Assembly (NCBI GenBank): GCA_024280485.1
Contig: JAJRQB010000056.1
Span: 1 to 64,000, forward strand
From: Deltaproteobacteria bacterium
GTDB lineage: Bacteria > Desulfobacterota > Desulfuromonadia > Desulfuromonadales > Geopsychrobacteraceae
DNA length: 64,000 nt
Direction: 5' to 3'
Part shown: in pieces, positions 18,379 to 28,465 of the stretch
Layout of the letters: the number at the start of each line of letters is the position of its first letter
How positions within the stretch are numbered: the stretch's first letter is position 1
The notes under the pieces: model-generated
Database searches by the model: none
Seen by the model: the letters and a program-made list of their open reading frames with translations, nothing else
Told to the model about the DNA's origin: nothing
Made by a program: the position numbers and the translations under genes

Positions 18379-19194
18379 CTAGAGATTAAACTCCGCCCAG
18401 ATCGGGCAATGATCTGAAGGTTTTTCCATCCCACGCAGCGCGTAATCGATCCCGGTTGCCGTACATTTGTCCATCAGCGGGGTCGTCGCCATAATCAGGT
18501 CAATGCGCAGACCGCGTTTTGGTTCTGCTTCAAACCCGCGGGATCTGTAATCGAACCAGCTGAATCGATCTGAAGCTTCAGGATGCATTGCCCGATAGGT
18601 GTCTGTCAGGCCCCAGGCCTTGACCTTTTCGAGCCACTCCCGCTCTTCAGGCAGGAAGCTGCACTTCCCGGTTCGCAGCCAGCGTTTGACGTTATCTGCG
18701 CCGATACCGATATCGCAATCTTGGGGAGAAATATTCACATCGCCCATAACGACTAAAAGGCTCTCTGGATCTGCTTCGGTTTCGAGCCAATGCTGCAGGT
18801 TGGCGTAAAACTGCTGCTTATTTGGAAATTTGGATGGATGATTCCGGCTTTCCCCTTGCGGGAAGTAACCGTTGACTACCTGTATCTGTCTGCCATCCGC
18901 GAGGGGATAACTGGCGATCAACAAGCGACGCTGATGATCTGCATCTTCATTTGCGAAACCTTTTTGTACCTGCAGGGGGGCAACTTTGGACAACATAGCG
19001 ACCCCGTAGTGACCCTTCTGCCCATGATAAGTGACCTGATAACCCATCTCGGTTATCGTTTCGAGGGGGAATTCTGGATCGTTGACCTTGGTCTCCTGCA
19101 AACCAATAATATCAGGTGCATGTGTGTCGATCAGTTCTTGCAATTGATGAAAACGCGCACGCAATCCGTTAACATTGAAGGATATTATTTTCAT
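18379..19194 (-). CDS. xthA: Exodeoxyribonuclease III
   Basis: A 271-residue AP endonuclease and 3'-5' exonuclease of base-excision repair. Visible are [11 protein letters not shown] with the Asn that positions metal, LQETKV with the metal-binding Glu, the [11 protein letters not shown] catalytic Asp/Asn pair, [11 protein letters not shown], and the C-terminal [10 protein letters not shown] with the catalytic Asp-His. Length equals E. coli XthA. GGAG precedes the ATG. It lies 27 bp downstream of recQ in a repair-gene group. Confidence 0.96.
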   Translation of the reverse strand: MKIISFNVNGLRARFHQLQELIDTHAPDIIGLQETKVNDPEFPLETITEMGYQVTYHGQKGHYGVAMLSKVAPLQVQKGFANEDADHQRRLLIASYPLADGRQIQVVNGYFPQGESRNHPSKFPNKQQFYANLQHWLETEADPESLLVVMGDVNISPQDCDIGIGADNVKRWLRTGKCSFLPEEREWLEKVKAWGLTDTYRAMHPEASDRFSWFDYRSRGFEAEPKRGLRIDLIMATTPLMDKCTATGIDYALRGMEKPSDHCPIWAEFNL

Positions 19195-19221
19195 AGGTTA
19201 TCTCCACTTGCTGCAAAGCAA

Positions 19222-21039
19222 CTAACTGCTCATGTAACCGACTATTTCAGCTATAAATTCAGCACCATAACGTTCTAGCTTCGTCTGCCCAACTCCGTTT
19301 ATATCGAGTAGAGCAGCATTAGTGGTCGGCAAAATCGCAGCCATTTCGGCCAGACTGGCATCTCCGAAAACTACATATGGTGGTACCGCTTCGCGATCAG
19401 CAATCTGTTTGCGCCTGGCGCGCAGCAATTGAAAGAGTTGTTCATCATACTCAATACCGACAATTTTGCGGGCGGTTTTCTTCTTACGTTGCGGCTTGAC
19501 TCTTGGACGGCTCAAGCTCAGATCGACCTCACCACGTAGCAGTGGCCTTGCTGACTCAGTCAGCTTGAGAACTGAATAATTAGCCATATCCTGCTCAAGA
19601 TAACCCAGATGAATCAGCTGGCGTAAAAGGTGACTCCAATGCTCCTGGCTCTCCTCGCGACCAATCCCCCAGGTCGATAATTGTTCATGACGAAGACTGT
19701 ATATGCGTTCGGTCTTGGCACCACGTAAAACATCAACAACATGTCCAATACCGAAACGTTGTCCGACGCGATAAACGCAAGAGAGTGCCTTGCGCGCATC
19801 CTCGGTACCATCAAAACGTTCTGGTGGATCAAGACAGATATCGCAGTTACCACAAGCCTGTTTCAGATGTTCACCAAAATATCCAAGGAGAGCCTGTCTA
19901 CGGCATGTGCCCGCTTCGGCAAAGGCGATCATGGCACTTAATTTTTGTAACTCAATCCGTGTCTGATCAGGATTGCCCCCCTTTTCAATCAGTCCACGCG
20001 AAACGACAATATCGCCGTAACCGAACAACAAAAGAGCTTCGGCCGGCAGTCCATCCCGTCCGGCGCGGCCGGTCTCCTGATAATAACTTTCGATATTTTT
20101 TGGGAGATCGTAATGGACAACAAAGCGCACATTTGGTTTGTCAATCCCCATACCGAATGCAACAGTCGCAACCACGATCTGAACATCATCGCGCAGAAAC
20201 TTCTCTTGCACACTGCGTCGGGTCGCCGCATCGAGGCCAGCATGGTAGGCGGCAGCACGGTGTCCATCAGACTGCAGCTTGGTGGCAATCTCCTCGACCC
20301 GTTTGCGGCTCAGGGCATAAACAATCCCGGCCTCTTCAGTACGACCAGTAAGAAATTGCTTCAATTGCTCATAGGGCTTCTGTTTGTCGATGAGCGTGTA
20401 ACGGATGTTGGGACGGTCAAACCCAGCGATAACCTGTAAAGATTTATGTAGGTTCAAACGCTGCAGGATATCAAGGCGAGTCTGCTTTTCTGCCGTCGCG
20501 GTCAACGCCAACATCGGCACGCCTGGAAACATCTGCTGCAAGCGGCCGAGTTGAATATACTCTGGACGAAAGTCATGACCCCACTGGGAAACACAGTGCG
20601 CTTCATCGATCGCAAACAACGCAATTTCCAACCGTCTCAAGCGTTCGAGAAAATCATTATTCAGCAAACGCTCTGGCGCGACATAAAGCAGGTCGAGCTC
20701 ACCAGCCTGAAGTCGAGCAAGAACCTGTCTCGCCTCTGGTGCCGAGAGTGAAGAATTATAACAAGCAGCTCTCACTCCATTAGCAAGCAGGGTGTCGACC
20801 TGATCCTTCATCAGAGAAATAAGGGGAGAAACGACAATTCCGACGCCATTGCGAAGTATGGCCGGAATCTGATAGCAGATCGATTTCCCCCCGCCGGTCG
20901 GCATCAGGACAAAGGCATCGCCGCCACCGACGACCTGATCAATAATTTGTCGCTGATTTTCACGAAATTGTTTATAACCAAAAACCCGCTGCAGGGTCTC
21001 AGTTGCAGGATCGGACACTTCTATCACTTCAGATTGCAT
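19222..21039 (-). CDS. recQ: ATP-dependent DNA helicase RecQ
   Basis: A 605-residue 3'-5' helicase with the whole RecQ layout: Walker A VLMPTGGGKSICYQ, the DEAH box with aromatic loop (AIDEAHCVSQWGHDFRPEY), a second RecA domain ending QETGRAGRDGLPAEALL, a zinc-binding region (C in GTCRRQALL, then CGNCDIC), winged helix, and a C-terminal HRDC domain (ADREAVPPYVVFGDASLAEMA). It acts in recombination and repair. The ATG directly follows the stop of the UbiD-like gene. Confidence 0.97.
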   Translation of the reverse strand: MQSEVIEVSDPATETLQRVFGYKQFRENQRQIIDQVVGGGDAFVLMPTGGGKSICYQIPAILRNGVGIVVSPLISLMKDQVDTLLANGVRAACYNSSLSAPEARQVLARLQAGELDLLYVAPERLLNNDFLERLRRLEIALFAIDEAHCVSQWGHDFRPEYIQLGRLQQMFPGVPMLALTATAEKQTRLDILQRLNLHKSLQVIAGFDRPNIRYTLIDKQKPYEQLKQFLTGRTEEAGIVYALSRKRVEEIATKLQSDGHRAAAYHAGLDAATRRSVQEKFLRDDVQIVVATVAFGMGIDKPNVRFVVHYDLPKNIESYYQETGRAGRDGLPAEALLLFGYGDIVVSRGLIEKGGNPDQTRIELQKLSAMIAFAEAGTCRRQALLGYFGEHLKQACGNCDICLDPPERFDGTEDARKALSCVYRVGQRFGIGHVVDVLRGAKTERIYSLRHEQLSTWGIGREESQEHWSHLLRQLIHLGYLEQDMANYSVLKLTESARPLLRGEVDLSLSRPRVKPQRKKKTARKIVGIEYDEQLFQLLRARRKQIADREAVPPYVVFGDASLAEMAAILPTTNAALLDINGVGQTKLERYGAEFIAEIVGYMSS

Positions 21040-22386
21040 CTATTGACCTTTTAAGGGAGTAGATTCAGTAGCCGCAATGCGCAGACGGTTTTTCATTTTT
21101 TCAATAATTCGAGCATCATGCTGCAGTTTTGCCGGGTGAGTATTCATCAGCATCCCAAGATCGGCAGCCCCATCCTGCCAGATCTGCGCGGTGGGGATGT
21201 TTTTAAGTAACACACGCCAGTTCGTTTCGCTGACAAAATCATCTGTATTATGCAACAGAATCAGCGTTTTCATTCTCGCCAAATAATCGAGACTCCGCAT
21301 CCGTTGCGATAACTCGTCAACAGAGACCAGAGGATCTATACACGTGACGAAATAAAGTCCATAAAAAGCGGCCTCAAGCGGCATCTCTATTGAATTGATC
21401 TCAGGGATGTCTACCCTCAGTCTAGCGCGGATTATCTCGAGGTTGGCCCTGGCAATCCAGCAATCCTCCATTGGCAGTGGTCCTGCAAGCGTCAGAGGGA
21501 TTAACGGCTCAGAAACCATTGACAGCCCACTGATCTCGACCAGAGGACATACGTTAGATCCGCCATAATCACCAGTATAGCAACCGAAGGGTCCCTCATC
21601 CATAACCGACTCGGTGTCGACCCATCCTTCGATGATTATTTGCGCTGATATTGGGCAACTTAATGGGACCGTCTGACAATGGCAGCTCTGTATTTTTCCC
21701 TGGTTGATAAAAGCACTGAAATGCTCTTCAGAGAAATCAGGTGGCAAGGGCGCGGCAGCAGCAAAAATAAGCGCAGGATCGGCACCTAACAGAATCGCAA
21801 CTGGCATAGATTTACCCATAGATCGCCATTGCTCAAGATGCCTGCCAGCACCGGAACCTGGGAGTAGATTTAGTGTGAAACGCTTGCGATCCACAATACC
21901 GACCCGATAGAGACCGTAATTCTGAATGTTGCTATCTGGGGCGCTAGTGATGACAACTGCAAGAGTGAAAAAGCTGCGCTGTTCTGCGGGCCAGAAACGC
22001 AACTCAGGCAACAAGTCGAGGTTAAGCTGTTGCTTGATGAAGCAGGTTGAAGGCTTCTGTTCTCTTTCAACAGACCGAAGTAACAGTCGCAAGCGCTGAG
22101 CCGAAGAATCCCCTTTGACACCAGCAAGTGCAGCAGTCAGCCATTGTCCAAAGGCTTCAAGGTTGTCATGTCCCAAGGCATTCGCCATACGGCGATCGCT
22201 ACCCAGAAGATTGGTGGCAAGGGATATATTTGAGCCCTTGACCCGAGAAAAGAGTAATCCCGGCCCCTCATGCTTGCACATCAGATCGGTTAAAACCGCA
22301 AGTTCAAACCGCCCATCAACTTCGTCGGGAATCTCCAGGAGTTCCCTGCACCCTCTCAAACTCTCGACAAATCCCCTGATATCCAT
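21040..22386 (-). CDS. UbiD-family prenyl-FMN-dependent decarboxylase, with an altered active site
   Basis: A 448-residue UbiD-family protein expected to use the prenylated FMN made by UbiX for reversible decarboxylation of an aromatic acid. Compared with UbiD/Fdc1, cofactor/metal positions appear kept: Asn156 and Arg161 in NYGLYR, His183 in GAGRH, and Glu253 in IIEGW. In the catalytic segment, normally EGPFGE or EGPYGD, this protein reads EGPFGCYTG: the first Glu (264) is present but the second acidic residue is Cys269. The match to known residues is from memory of the family. With mqn genes and ubiX nearby, a role in menaquinone synthesis (as proposed for MqnL) is possible. It heads a ubiD-recQ-xthA-TVP38 group. 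Confidence 0.8.
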   Translation of the reverse strand: MDIRGFVESLRGCRELLEIPDEVDGRFELAVLTDLMCKHEGPGLLFSRVKGSNISLATNLLGSDRRMANALGHDNLEAFGQWLTAALAGVKGDSSAQRLRLLLRSVEREQKPSTCFIKQQLNLDLLPELRFWPAEQRSFFTLAVVITSAPDSNIQNYGLYRVGIVDRKRFTLNLLPGSGAGRHLEQWRSMGKSMPVAILLGADPALIFAAAAPLPPDFSEEHFSAFINQGKIQSCHCQTVPLSCPISAQIIIEGWVDTESVMDEGPFGCYTGDYGGSNVCPLVEISGLSMVSEPLIPLTLAGPLPMEDCWIARANLEIIRARLRVDIPEINSIEMPLEAAFYGLYFVTCIDPLVSVDELSQRMRSLDYLARMKTLILLHNTDDFVSETNWRVLLKNIPTAQIWQDGAADLGMLMNTHPAKLQHDARIIEKMKNRLRIAATESTPLKGQ

Positions 22387-22422
22387 CCGCCATCATACCC
22401 GATTCTCTCTCACAACGAATAA

Positions 22423-22458
22423 AAAAAGGCCCCCCGTTCAATACCGGGAGGCCTTTTT
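22423..22458 (-). terminator. Terminator at the end of the nuo operon
   Basis: Read on the minus strand, AAAAAGGCC and GGCCTTTTT flank a stem continued by CGGG/CCCG past one mismatch. It lies 20 bases beyond the nuoN stop and could also act on read-through in the other direction. Confidence 0.85.
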
Positions 22459-22478
22459 AAGATTGAAGACTGATTGGA

Positions 22479-23939
22479 TCAGAAGCCAGCCATCTTAGCC
22501 AACTCCATTACCGGCCCAGGGAAGATCCCGAGGTAAAGCACACCGGCAAGTGCCAAAACAATCGACACAACAGCTGGAACCTCGAGCTTGACCCAAGCGA
22601 AATTTTCCTGAGGATCTTTGAAATACATATATACAATGACCCGCAGATAGTAGTAGAGGGAGACCGCTGAATTGAGCACTCCGATGATAGCGAGCCAAAC
22701 GTAACCAGCCTTAAGCGCGCCAGCAAAGACAAAGAACTTACCGGTGAAACCAGCGGTTGGTGGCAGTCCCATCAGAGCGAAGAGGAAGATACACATCGCC
22801 ACGCCCAGAAATGGACGTTTGAAACCGAACCCGGCAAAACCTTCGAGGGTCAGGTTCTCTTCGCCCTTTTTGCCCGCCAGCACCAGCACCGCAAAAGCGC
22901 CGATGTTCATGAAGGTGTAAACCAGCATGTAGAACATGATGGCGGATAGCCCGATCTGATTCCAGGCAACAATGCCGACCATGGCGTAACCGGCGTGAGC
23001 GATTGAAGAATAGGCCAACATCCGCTTGATATTGGTCTGGCTTAAGGCAATGAAGTTACCAATGATCATGGTGAGAACAGCCAGAACCCAGAAGAGTGCG
23101 GTAATATCAGCCTGGATACTGCCGAGGCCAATAATTGAAATCCGCAACAGCGCAGCAAGCGCAGCAGCCTTAGGGCCAGCACTCATAAATGCAGTAATTG
23201 GGGTCGGAGCCCCCTGGTAAACGTCCGGAGCCCACATATGGAATGGAGCAGCACCAATCTTGAAAAGGAAACCGATCAGCAACAGGATGGAACCCGCAAT
23301 AAACATCGGGTTCTCCATGATCGCAGGCATCTGGCTCACATGCTGAGCAATGACCGCAATTTTGGTCGAGCCGGAAACACCATAGAGCAGTGCAATACCG
23401 TAGAGCAGGAAGCCGGTCGAGAAGGCGCCGAGAAAGAAGTACTTGAGTCCCGCCTCGTTTGAACGCACATCACCGCGGAAGAAACCAGCCAGCACATAAA
23501 GCGAAACAGAAAGAACTTCAAGACCGAGGAAGATCGTCATCAGATCGGTACCTGAGGCCATCCACATCGCACCCGCGGTACAGAAGAGGATCAGTGGGTA
23601 ATATTCACCGACCGGATACCCTTCTCTCTGCAGATAACTGTCTGAGATAAGGATCGTCAGCACAGCAGCAATAATAAAGATCATGGAGAAAAAGATGGCG
23701 AAATTGTCGAGAATGACGCTTCCGGCAAAACCCTCTTGCGGGTTGTTCCAGCCTGAAACCGTTACGATTGCAGTGACAACCAGTGCAACAATACTCATCC
23801 ATGCAACATGTGCAGTCCGGCCACGTTTTGAAAAGACCGATATCAGCAGCAGTACCATCCCGAAGCCGCTAAGAACCAGTGACGGCATGATTGCAGCCAT
23901 GTTGACATTCTGCATGGCGATTTGACCCAGATTTTCCAT
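22479..23939 (-). CDS. nuoN: NADH-quinone oxidoreductase subunit N
   Basis: A 486-residue membrane subunit of complex I, one of the three antiporter-like proton-channel subunits. It is almost entirely hydrophobic helices. GLEVLSVSLYVLAGFFRG and the LLIGFLFKIGAAPFHMWAPDVYQGAPTPITAFMS region carry the conserved membrane Glu and Lys residues, and NIKRMLAYSSIAHAGY is the broken-helix segment shared by NuoL/M/N. It is the last gene of the nuo operon, preceded by AAGGAG, 38 bp after nuoM. Confidence 0.97.
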   Translation of the reverse strand: MENLGQIAMQNVNMAAIMPSLVLSGFGMVLLLISVFSKRGRTAHVAWMSIVALVVTAIVTVSGWNNPQEGFAGSVILDNFAIFFSMIFIIAAVLTILISDSYLQREGYPVGEYYPLILFCTAGAMWMASGTDLMTIFLGLEVLSVSLYVLAGFFRGDVRSNEAGLKYFFLGAFSTGFLLYGIALLYGVSGSTKIAVIAQHVSQMPAIMENPMFIAGSILLLIGFLFKIGAAPFHMWAPDVYQGAPTPITAFMSAGPKAAALAALLRISIIGLGSIQADITALFWVLAVLTMIIGNFIALSQTNIKRMLAYSSIAHAGYAMVGIVAWNQIGLSAIMFYMLVYTFMNIGAFAVLVLAGKKGEENLTLEGFAGFGFKRPFLGVAMCIFLFALMGLPPTAGFTGKFFVFAGALKAGYVWLAIIGVLNSAVSLYYYLRVIVYMYFKDPQENFAWVKLEVPAVVSIVLALAGVLYLGIFPGPVMELAKMAGF

Positions 23940-23977
23940 CGAAAGCTCCTTTTGGAACCTAAAGTTTCAGACTGTGA

Positions 23978-25537
23978 TTATTTGAATTTAAGATTCTGAG
24001 CAATCACCGGAACAACCGGTTCTACCACAGCAACCTGCTTCGAATTTATCTGATTAAGCAACTGCTCAATAGCCGGATTCATCTTCGATAAGAAGGTGTT
24101 GGGATAAACACCGATCCAGAAGATAAAGACCAGAAGAGGCAGCATCAATACAATTTCACGAACCGAGAGATCCTTGAGTTTTTCATTTTCGGGATTGGTG
24201 ATCTTGCCGAACATCACGCGCTGGAACATCCAGAGCATATAAACTGCGGCAAAAATTACCCCGAGGGTAGCAACCACAGCGTACCAGCGCAGACCACTCT
24301 CGAAGGCGCCGACCAGGGCCAGGAACTCTCCGACAAAGCCATTGGTGCCGGGCAGGCCGATCGACGAGAAGGTCACAATCAGAAAGATCGTGGCGAGGAT
24401 CGGCATCTTATGGGCTAGGCCACCGAATTCTGAAATCTGACGGGTGTGGCGGCGCTCATAGATGAAACCGACGATAAGAAAGAGCGCACCGGTAGAAATG
24501 CCGTGGTTGACCATCTGAATAATACCGCCGGCCATACCTTGCTGGTTGAGAGCAAAGATGCCGAGCATGACAAAACCGAGGTGAGCAACCGAAGAGTAGG
24601 CTACCAGTTTCTTGACATCATCCTGCATCATCGCCACCAGCGAACCGTAGATGATGCCGAAGACGGCCAAGAATGCCAGGTAGGGTATGTAGGTCTGTAA
24701 TGCCTCGGGGAAGAGCGGCATGGCAAAACGGACATAACCGTAGGTACCCATCTTGAGCAGGATGGCGGCCAAGATGACCGAACCGGCAGTCGGTGCCTCA
24801 GTGTGAGCGTCGGGCAGCCAGGTATGGAGCGGAAACATCGGCACCTTGATCGCGAAACTGAAGGCGAAGGCCAGGAACAACCAGTGCTGCGCACCGGAAG
24901 GAATCCCGAGACGGTAGAACTCCTGGATACCGAAGCCCTCAATCGAAGCGCCGGAGGAGACCGCATAATAATAGATATAGATGATTGCGACCAACATCAA
25001 GAGCGAACCGACTGCGGTGAAGATGAAGAACTTGACCGCTGCGTAGATGCGGTTCTTACCGCCCCAGATACCGATCATGAAGTACATCGGGATCAGCATC
25101 AATTCCCAGAAGATGTAGAACAGGAACAGATCCAACGAGACAAAGGCACCGAGCATCGCCGTTTCAAGCAACAGCAGCAGCGCCATGAAGCCCTTGACAT
25201 TCTTGTCAATAGATTTCCAGGTCGAAAGCGTCGCGATCGGCATGATGAAGGTGGTCAGCATCACCAACCAGAGGCTGATACCGTCGATGCCGATGTTGTA
25301 GTTCATCTTGAAGAAACTGCCGACACTGATCCACTCGTGAAATTCACGATATTGCATCGCGCCCGAGACGGCGAAAACGTCGTCGAAGGCCAGCGGCAGG
25401 CTGATGAAAAATGTAACCAGGGTTACTCCGAGGGCAAAGCTTTTCAGCAACCCCGGATTGTCCCGCGGAATGAAGAGAAGTATCAACATCCCCAGCAGCG
25501 GGAAGAAGGTAATTAAACTAAGTAGATTATCGGCCAT
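23978..25537 (-). CDS. nuoM: NADH-quinone oxidoreductase subunit M
   Basis: A 519-residue antiporter-like subunit. Diagnostic parts are GIDGISLWLVMLTTF, FWELMLIPMYFMIGIWGG with the channel Glu, KVPMFPLHTWLPDAHTEAPTAGSV with the membrane Lys, KKLVAYSSVAHLGFV and the C-terminal GIYPN-type segment. It forms the middle proton channel of the complex I membrane arm. AAGGAGCG precedes the ATG. Confidence 0.97.
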   Translation of the reverse strand: MADNLLSLITFFPLLGMLILLFIPRDNPGLLKSFALGVTLVTFFISLPLAFDDVFAVSGAMQYREFHEWISVGSFFKMNYNIGIDGISLWLVMLTTFIMPIATLSTWKSIDKNVKGFMALLLLLETAMLGAFVSLDLFLFYIFWELMLIPMYFMIGIWGGKNRIYAAVKFFIFTAVGSLLMLVAIIYIYYYAVSSGASIEGFGIQEFYRLGIPSGAQHWLFLAFAFSFAIKVPMFPLHTWLPDAHTEAPTAGSVILAAILLKMGTYGYVRFAMPLFPEALQTYIPYLAFLAVFGIIYGSLVAMMQDDVKKLVAYSSVAHLGFVMLGIFALNQQGMAGGIIQMVNHGISTGALFLIVGFIYERRHTRQISEFGGLAHKMPILATIFLIVTFSSIGLPGTNGFVGEFLALVGAFESGLRWYAVVATLGVIFAAVYMLWMFQRVMFGKITNPENEKLKDLSVREIVLMLPLLVFIFWIGVYPNTFLSKMNPAIEQLLNQINSKQVAVVEPVVPVIAQNLKFK

Positions 25538-25581
25538 GTGGAAACGCTCCTTGTAGCTCTATCACTGTTCGCTGCCGAACC

Positions 25582-27576
25582 TTATTTACCGAGGATGTAG
25601 TAACCAACGATCACCACAACACCGACCACCATGCCCATCGCATAGTTATGCAGGAACCCTGACTGGGTGTAACGCAAGCCAGAACCGATCCCTTTGACGA
25701 CCCAGGCGGTGCCATTGACGATGCCGTCAACCACGCGCACATCGAAACCTTTCCAGAGGAAGGTGCCGATTCGCTTGCAGTTATTGACAAAAACCGCATC
25801 GTAAAGCTCGTCGATGTACCATTTGTTATACACAGTTTTCCAGAGGCCGGGGAAACTGGTCACGAATTTACCGGGGAGTGCAGGGTTCTTGATGTACATG
25901 AACCATGCGCCCAGAATACCGAACACAGCGATACCGATCGAGGCGCCCATCATGGAAAATTCAAGCGCAACCGAGTGAGCCAGTTCTGGCTTAACCGCAA
26001 TTCCGTTAAGCTTCTGTGAATGCTCAAAAACAGGAGCAAGGAAGTGCTCGATGTAGTTCGGCATGTGGCCGAAAAAGTTTCCGAGAACGTGTGGAACACC
26101 GAGGAAACCACCAGCAGCAGCAAGCGCCGCAAGAACCATCAGTGGGATAGTAATCGTCAAACCAGACTCAGGAATATGATCCTTGGCGCGCGCATCTGTT
26201 TTCTGCTCACCGAAGAAGGTCATGAATACCAGACGGAACATGTAGAAAGCGGTCATAAGAGCAGCGACTGCACCAGCTAACCAGAGCAGCCAGTGACCGC
26301 GCTCACCTGCAAAGGCCCACCACAGAATCTCATCCTTGGAGAAGAACCCCGAGAAGAAAGGAATGCCGGATATTGCAATCGTCGAGACCAAAAAGGTCCA
26401 GAAGGTAATCGGCATCTTCTTACGCAGGCCACCCATGTTACGCATATCCTGCGGATCATCATGCAGATGAGCCTTGTGATAGGCATGGTGCATACCGTGA
26501 ATGACCGAGCCGGAACCGAGGAACAGACAAGCCTTAAAGAAGGCGTGAGTCATCAGATGGAAGATACCGGCGGTGAATGCTCCCACGCCCATGGCGAGAA
26601 ACATAAAACCAAGTTGAGAGACGGTAGAATAAGCGAGTACCCGCTTAATGTCATTCTGGGCCAAGCCGATGGTCGCAGCAAAGAGCGCAGTACAGGCACC
26701 AACAACCGCAATGGTCATCATGGTGTCTGGTGACATAGCGAATAAGCCATTCATACGCGCAATCATGTAGACACCAGCCGTAACCATTGTTGCTGCATGG
26801 ATCAGGGCTGAGACGGGTGTCGGACCCTCCATGGCATCAGGCAGCCAAGTAAAGAGTGGAATCTGAGCTGACTTACCGCAGGCACCGAGGAAGAAAGCCA
26901 GGGTTATAACGGTGACAGCAATACCGCCGCTCTCGAGCAGGTGAGCATTCTCGGCAATCTCAACGAAGTTGAATGTCCAGACCCCCTTGCTGCCGAGGGT
27001 CCAAAAGAGGGTCAGCAGGCCACAGAGAAAGCCGAAGTCACCGATACGGTTGACGACAAAGGCCTTCTTGGCAGCATCTCCGGCGCTCTTCTTGTCGAAG
27101 TAGTAACCGATCAACAGATAAGAACAGAGACCGACGCCTTCCCAACCGACGAACATGACCAGTGCGTTGTTACCCAACACCAGCATCAACATCGAGAAGC
27201 AGAAAAGGTTGAGGTAGGCGAAGAAACGGTAGAAACCGCTCTCGCCGTGCATATAACCGATCGAGTAGAGGTGGATCAGCGTACCGACTCCGGTGACGAC
27301 CATGATCATCAGCGCCGAGAGCGGATCGAGCAGGAAGCCCCAGTCGATCTGCAAGCTGCCGACAGACATCCAGGAAGCGATGACCTGCTGGTGAACCTTT
27401 TCTGAATCGTGTAGCAACGCATAAAAATTGCCACAGGACACCAGGAAGGAGAGGAAGATCATCAGGGTACCGATACCGCCGATAATCGCTTCGTTCCTGA
27501 TCTTCTTGCCGAAGAGTCCGTTAAATACGAACCCGACGAGCGGGAAGAATGGGATGAGCCACAGATAGTCGTACAT
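25582..27576 (-). CDS. nuoL: NADH-quinone oxidoreductase subunit L
   Basis: A 664-residue distal antiporter-like subunit. The N-terminal core shows WEGVGLCSYLLIGYYF, GKSAQIPLFTWLPDAMEGPTPVSALIHAATMVTAG and IKRVLAYSTVSQLGFM. The C-terminal part contains the stretch that forms the lateral helix bracing the membrane arm. The ATG at 27576 is preferred (AGGAGAG upstream); one codon upstream is an in-frame TTG. Confidence 0.97.
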   Translation of the reverse strand: MYDYLWLIPFFPLVGFVFNGLFGKKIRNEAIIGGIGTLMIFLSFLVSCGNFYALLHDSEKVHQQVIASWMSVGSLQIDWGFLLDPLSALMIMVVTGVGTLIHLYSIGYMHGESGFYRFFAYLNLFCFSMLMLVLGNNALVMFVGWEGVGLCSYLLIGYYFDKKSAGDAAKKAFVVNRIGDFGFLCGLLTLFWTLGSKGVWTFNFVEIAENAHLLESGGIAVTVITLAFFLGACGKSAQIPLFTWLPDAMEGPTPVSALIHAATMVTAGVYMIARMNGLFAMSPDTMMTIAVVGACTALFAATIGLAQNDIKRVLAYSTVSQLGFMFLAMGVGAFTAGIFHLMTHAFFKACLFLGSGSVIHGMHHAYHKAHLHDDPQDMRNMGGLRKKMPITFWTFLVSTIAISGIPFFSGFFSKDEILWWAFAGERGHWLLWLAGAVAALMTAFYMFRLVFMTFFGEQKTDARAKDHIPESGLTITIPLMVLAALAAAGGFLGVPHVLGNFFGHMPNYIEHFLAPVFEHSQKLNGIAVKPELAHSVALEFSMMGASIGIAVFGILGAWFMYIKNPALPGKFVTSFPGLWKTVYNKWYIDELYDAVFVNNCKRIGTFLWKGFDVRVVDGIVNGTAWVVKGIGSGLRYTQSGFLHNYAMGMVVGVVVIVGYYILGK

Positions 27577-27617
27577 CAAACTCTCCTATTGCTAAAAACC
27601 CGTAGAGCGGGAATCAA

Positions 27618-27920
27618 TTACCATTTCAACAAGTTGAAGTCGTCGCTATCGATCGACTCACGGTTGCGGTAGAACGTGATCATCAGTGCCAGGCCTACAG
27701 CCGCCTCAGCGGCCGCAACGGTCATGACAAAGAAGACAAAGATCTGGCCATCCATATTCTGCAGATGACGCGACAGAGCGATGAAGGTCAGGTTGACCGC
27801 GTTGAGCATCAGTTCGATGCACATAAAGATGACGATGGCATTCTTTCTGGTCAGTACCCCGAAGGTACCGATTGAAAAGATGATCGCACTCAAAATTAAA
27901 TAGTGATATACGGTGATCAT
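27618..27920 (-). CDS. nuoK: NADH-quinone oxidoreductase subunit K
   Basis: A 100-residue subunit with three membrane helices, the usual length. [18 protein letters not shown] contains the conserved membrane Glu, and [21 protein letters not shown] the second one. It belongs to the E-channel that couples quinone reduction to pumping. GGGAGA precedes the ATG. Confidence 0.97.
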   Translation of the reverse strand: MITVYHYLILSAIIFSIGTFGVLTRKNAIVIFMCIELMLNAVNLTFIALSRHLQNMDGQIFVFFVMTVAAAEAAVGLALMITFYRNRESIDSDDFNLLKW

Positions 27921-27947
27921 TGGTTTATCTCCCGAATCCGTTGCGCT

Positions 27948-28451
27948 TTAGACTTCGCGTTTCGACAGGACAACCGCCCCGACAATTGCCACCAACAGCA
28001 GGATGGAAGCAATCTCAAACGGAAGCAGGAAATCAGTAAACATTGCCTTACCGATCAATTCAGTATGGCCATAATTGTGAATCGTCTGGGTTGTAACATC
28101 ACCCACCTTGCCAGTTGGTACCCCACGACGAATAAACGTGTTGGTAACAAAGAGCATGACGACTGACAACCCTGCTCCCCAAGCCAGAGCATGGGTGTAA
28201 CGCTTCTTCACCGCAGTACCCAGATTGAGTAGCATGATGACAAAGACAATCAACACCATGATGGCACCGGCATAAACCATTATCTGGATCGCTGCCATAA
28301 ATGGTGCATCGAGGGTGATGTAAAGAACAGCCAGGCAGATAAATGTTGTCACCAGCCACAACGCGCTGTTAATGGGGTTTCGCGACTTGGTCACATAAAA
28401 GGCCGAGAAGACCGCGACCGTCGCAAAGAGGTAGAAAAGAATCGATAACAT
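27948..28451 (-). CDS. nuoJ: NADH-quinone oxidoreductase subunit J
   Basis: A 167-residue membrane subunit with five hydrophobic segments. NPINSALWLVTTFICLAVLYITLDAPFMAAIQIMVYAGAIMVLIVFVIML is the family core, including the flexible third helix. It lies between nuoI and nuoK with short gaps and a good AAGGAG. Confidence 0.96.
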   Translation of the reverse strand: MLSILFYLFATVAVFSAFYVTKSRNPINSALWLVTTFICLAVLYITLDAPFMAAIQIMVYAGAIMVLIVFVIMLLNLGTAVKKRYTHALAWGAGLSVVMLFVTNTFIRRGVPTGKVGDVTTQTIHNYGHTELIGKAMFTDFLLPFEIASILLLVAIVGAVVLSKREV

Positions 28452-28465
28452 GATGCGCCAGCTCC

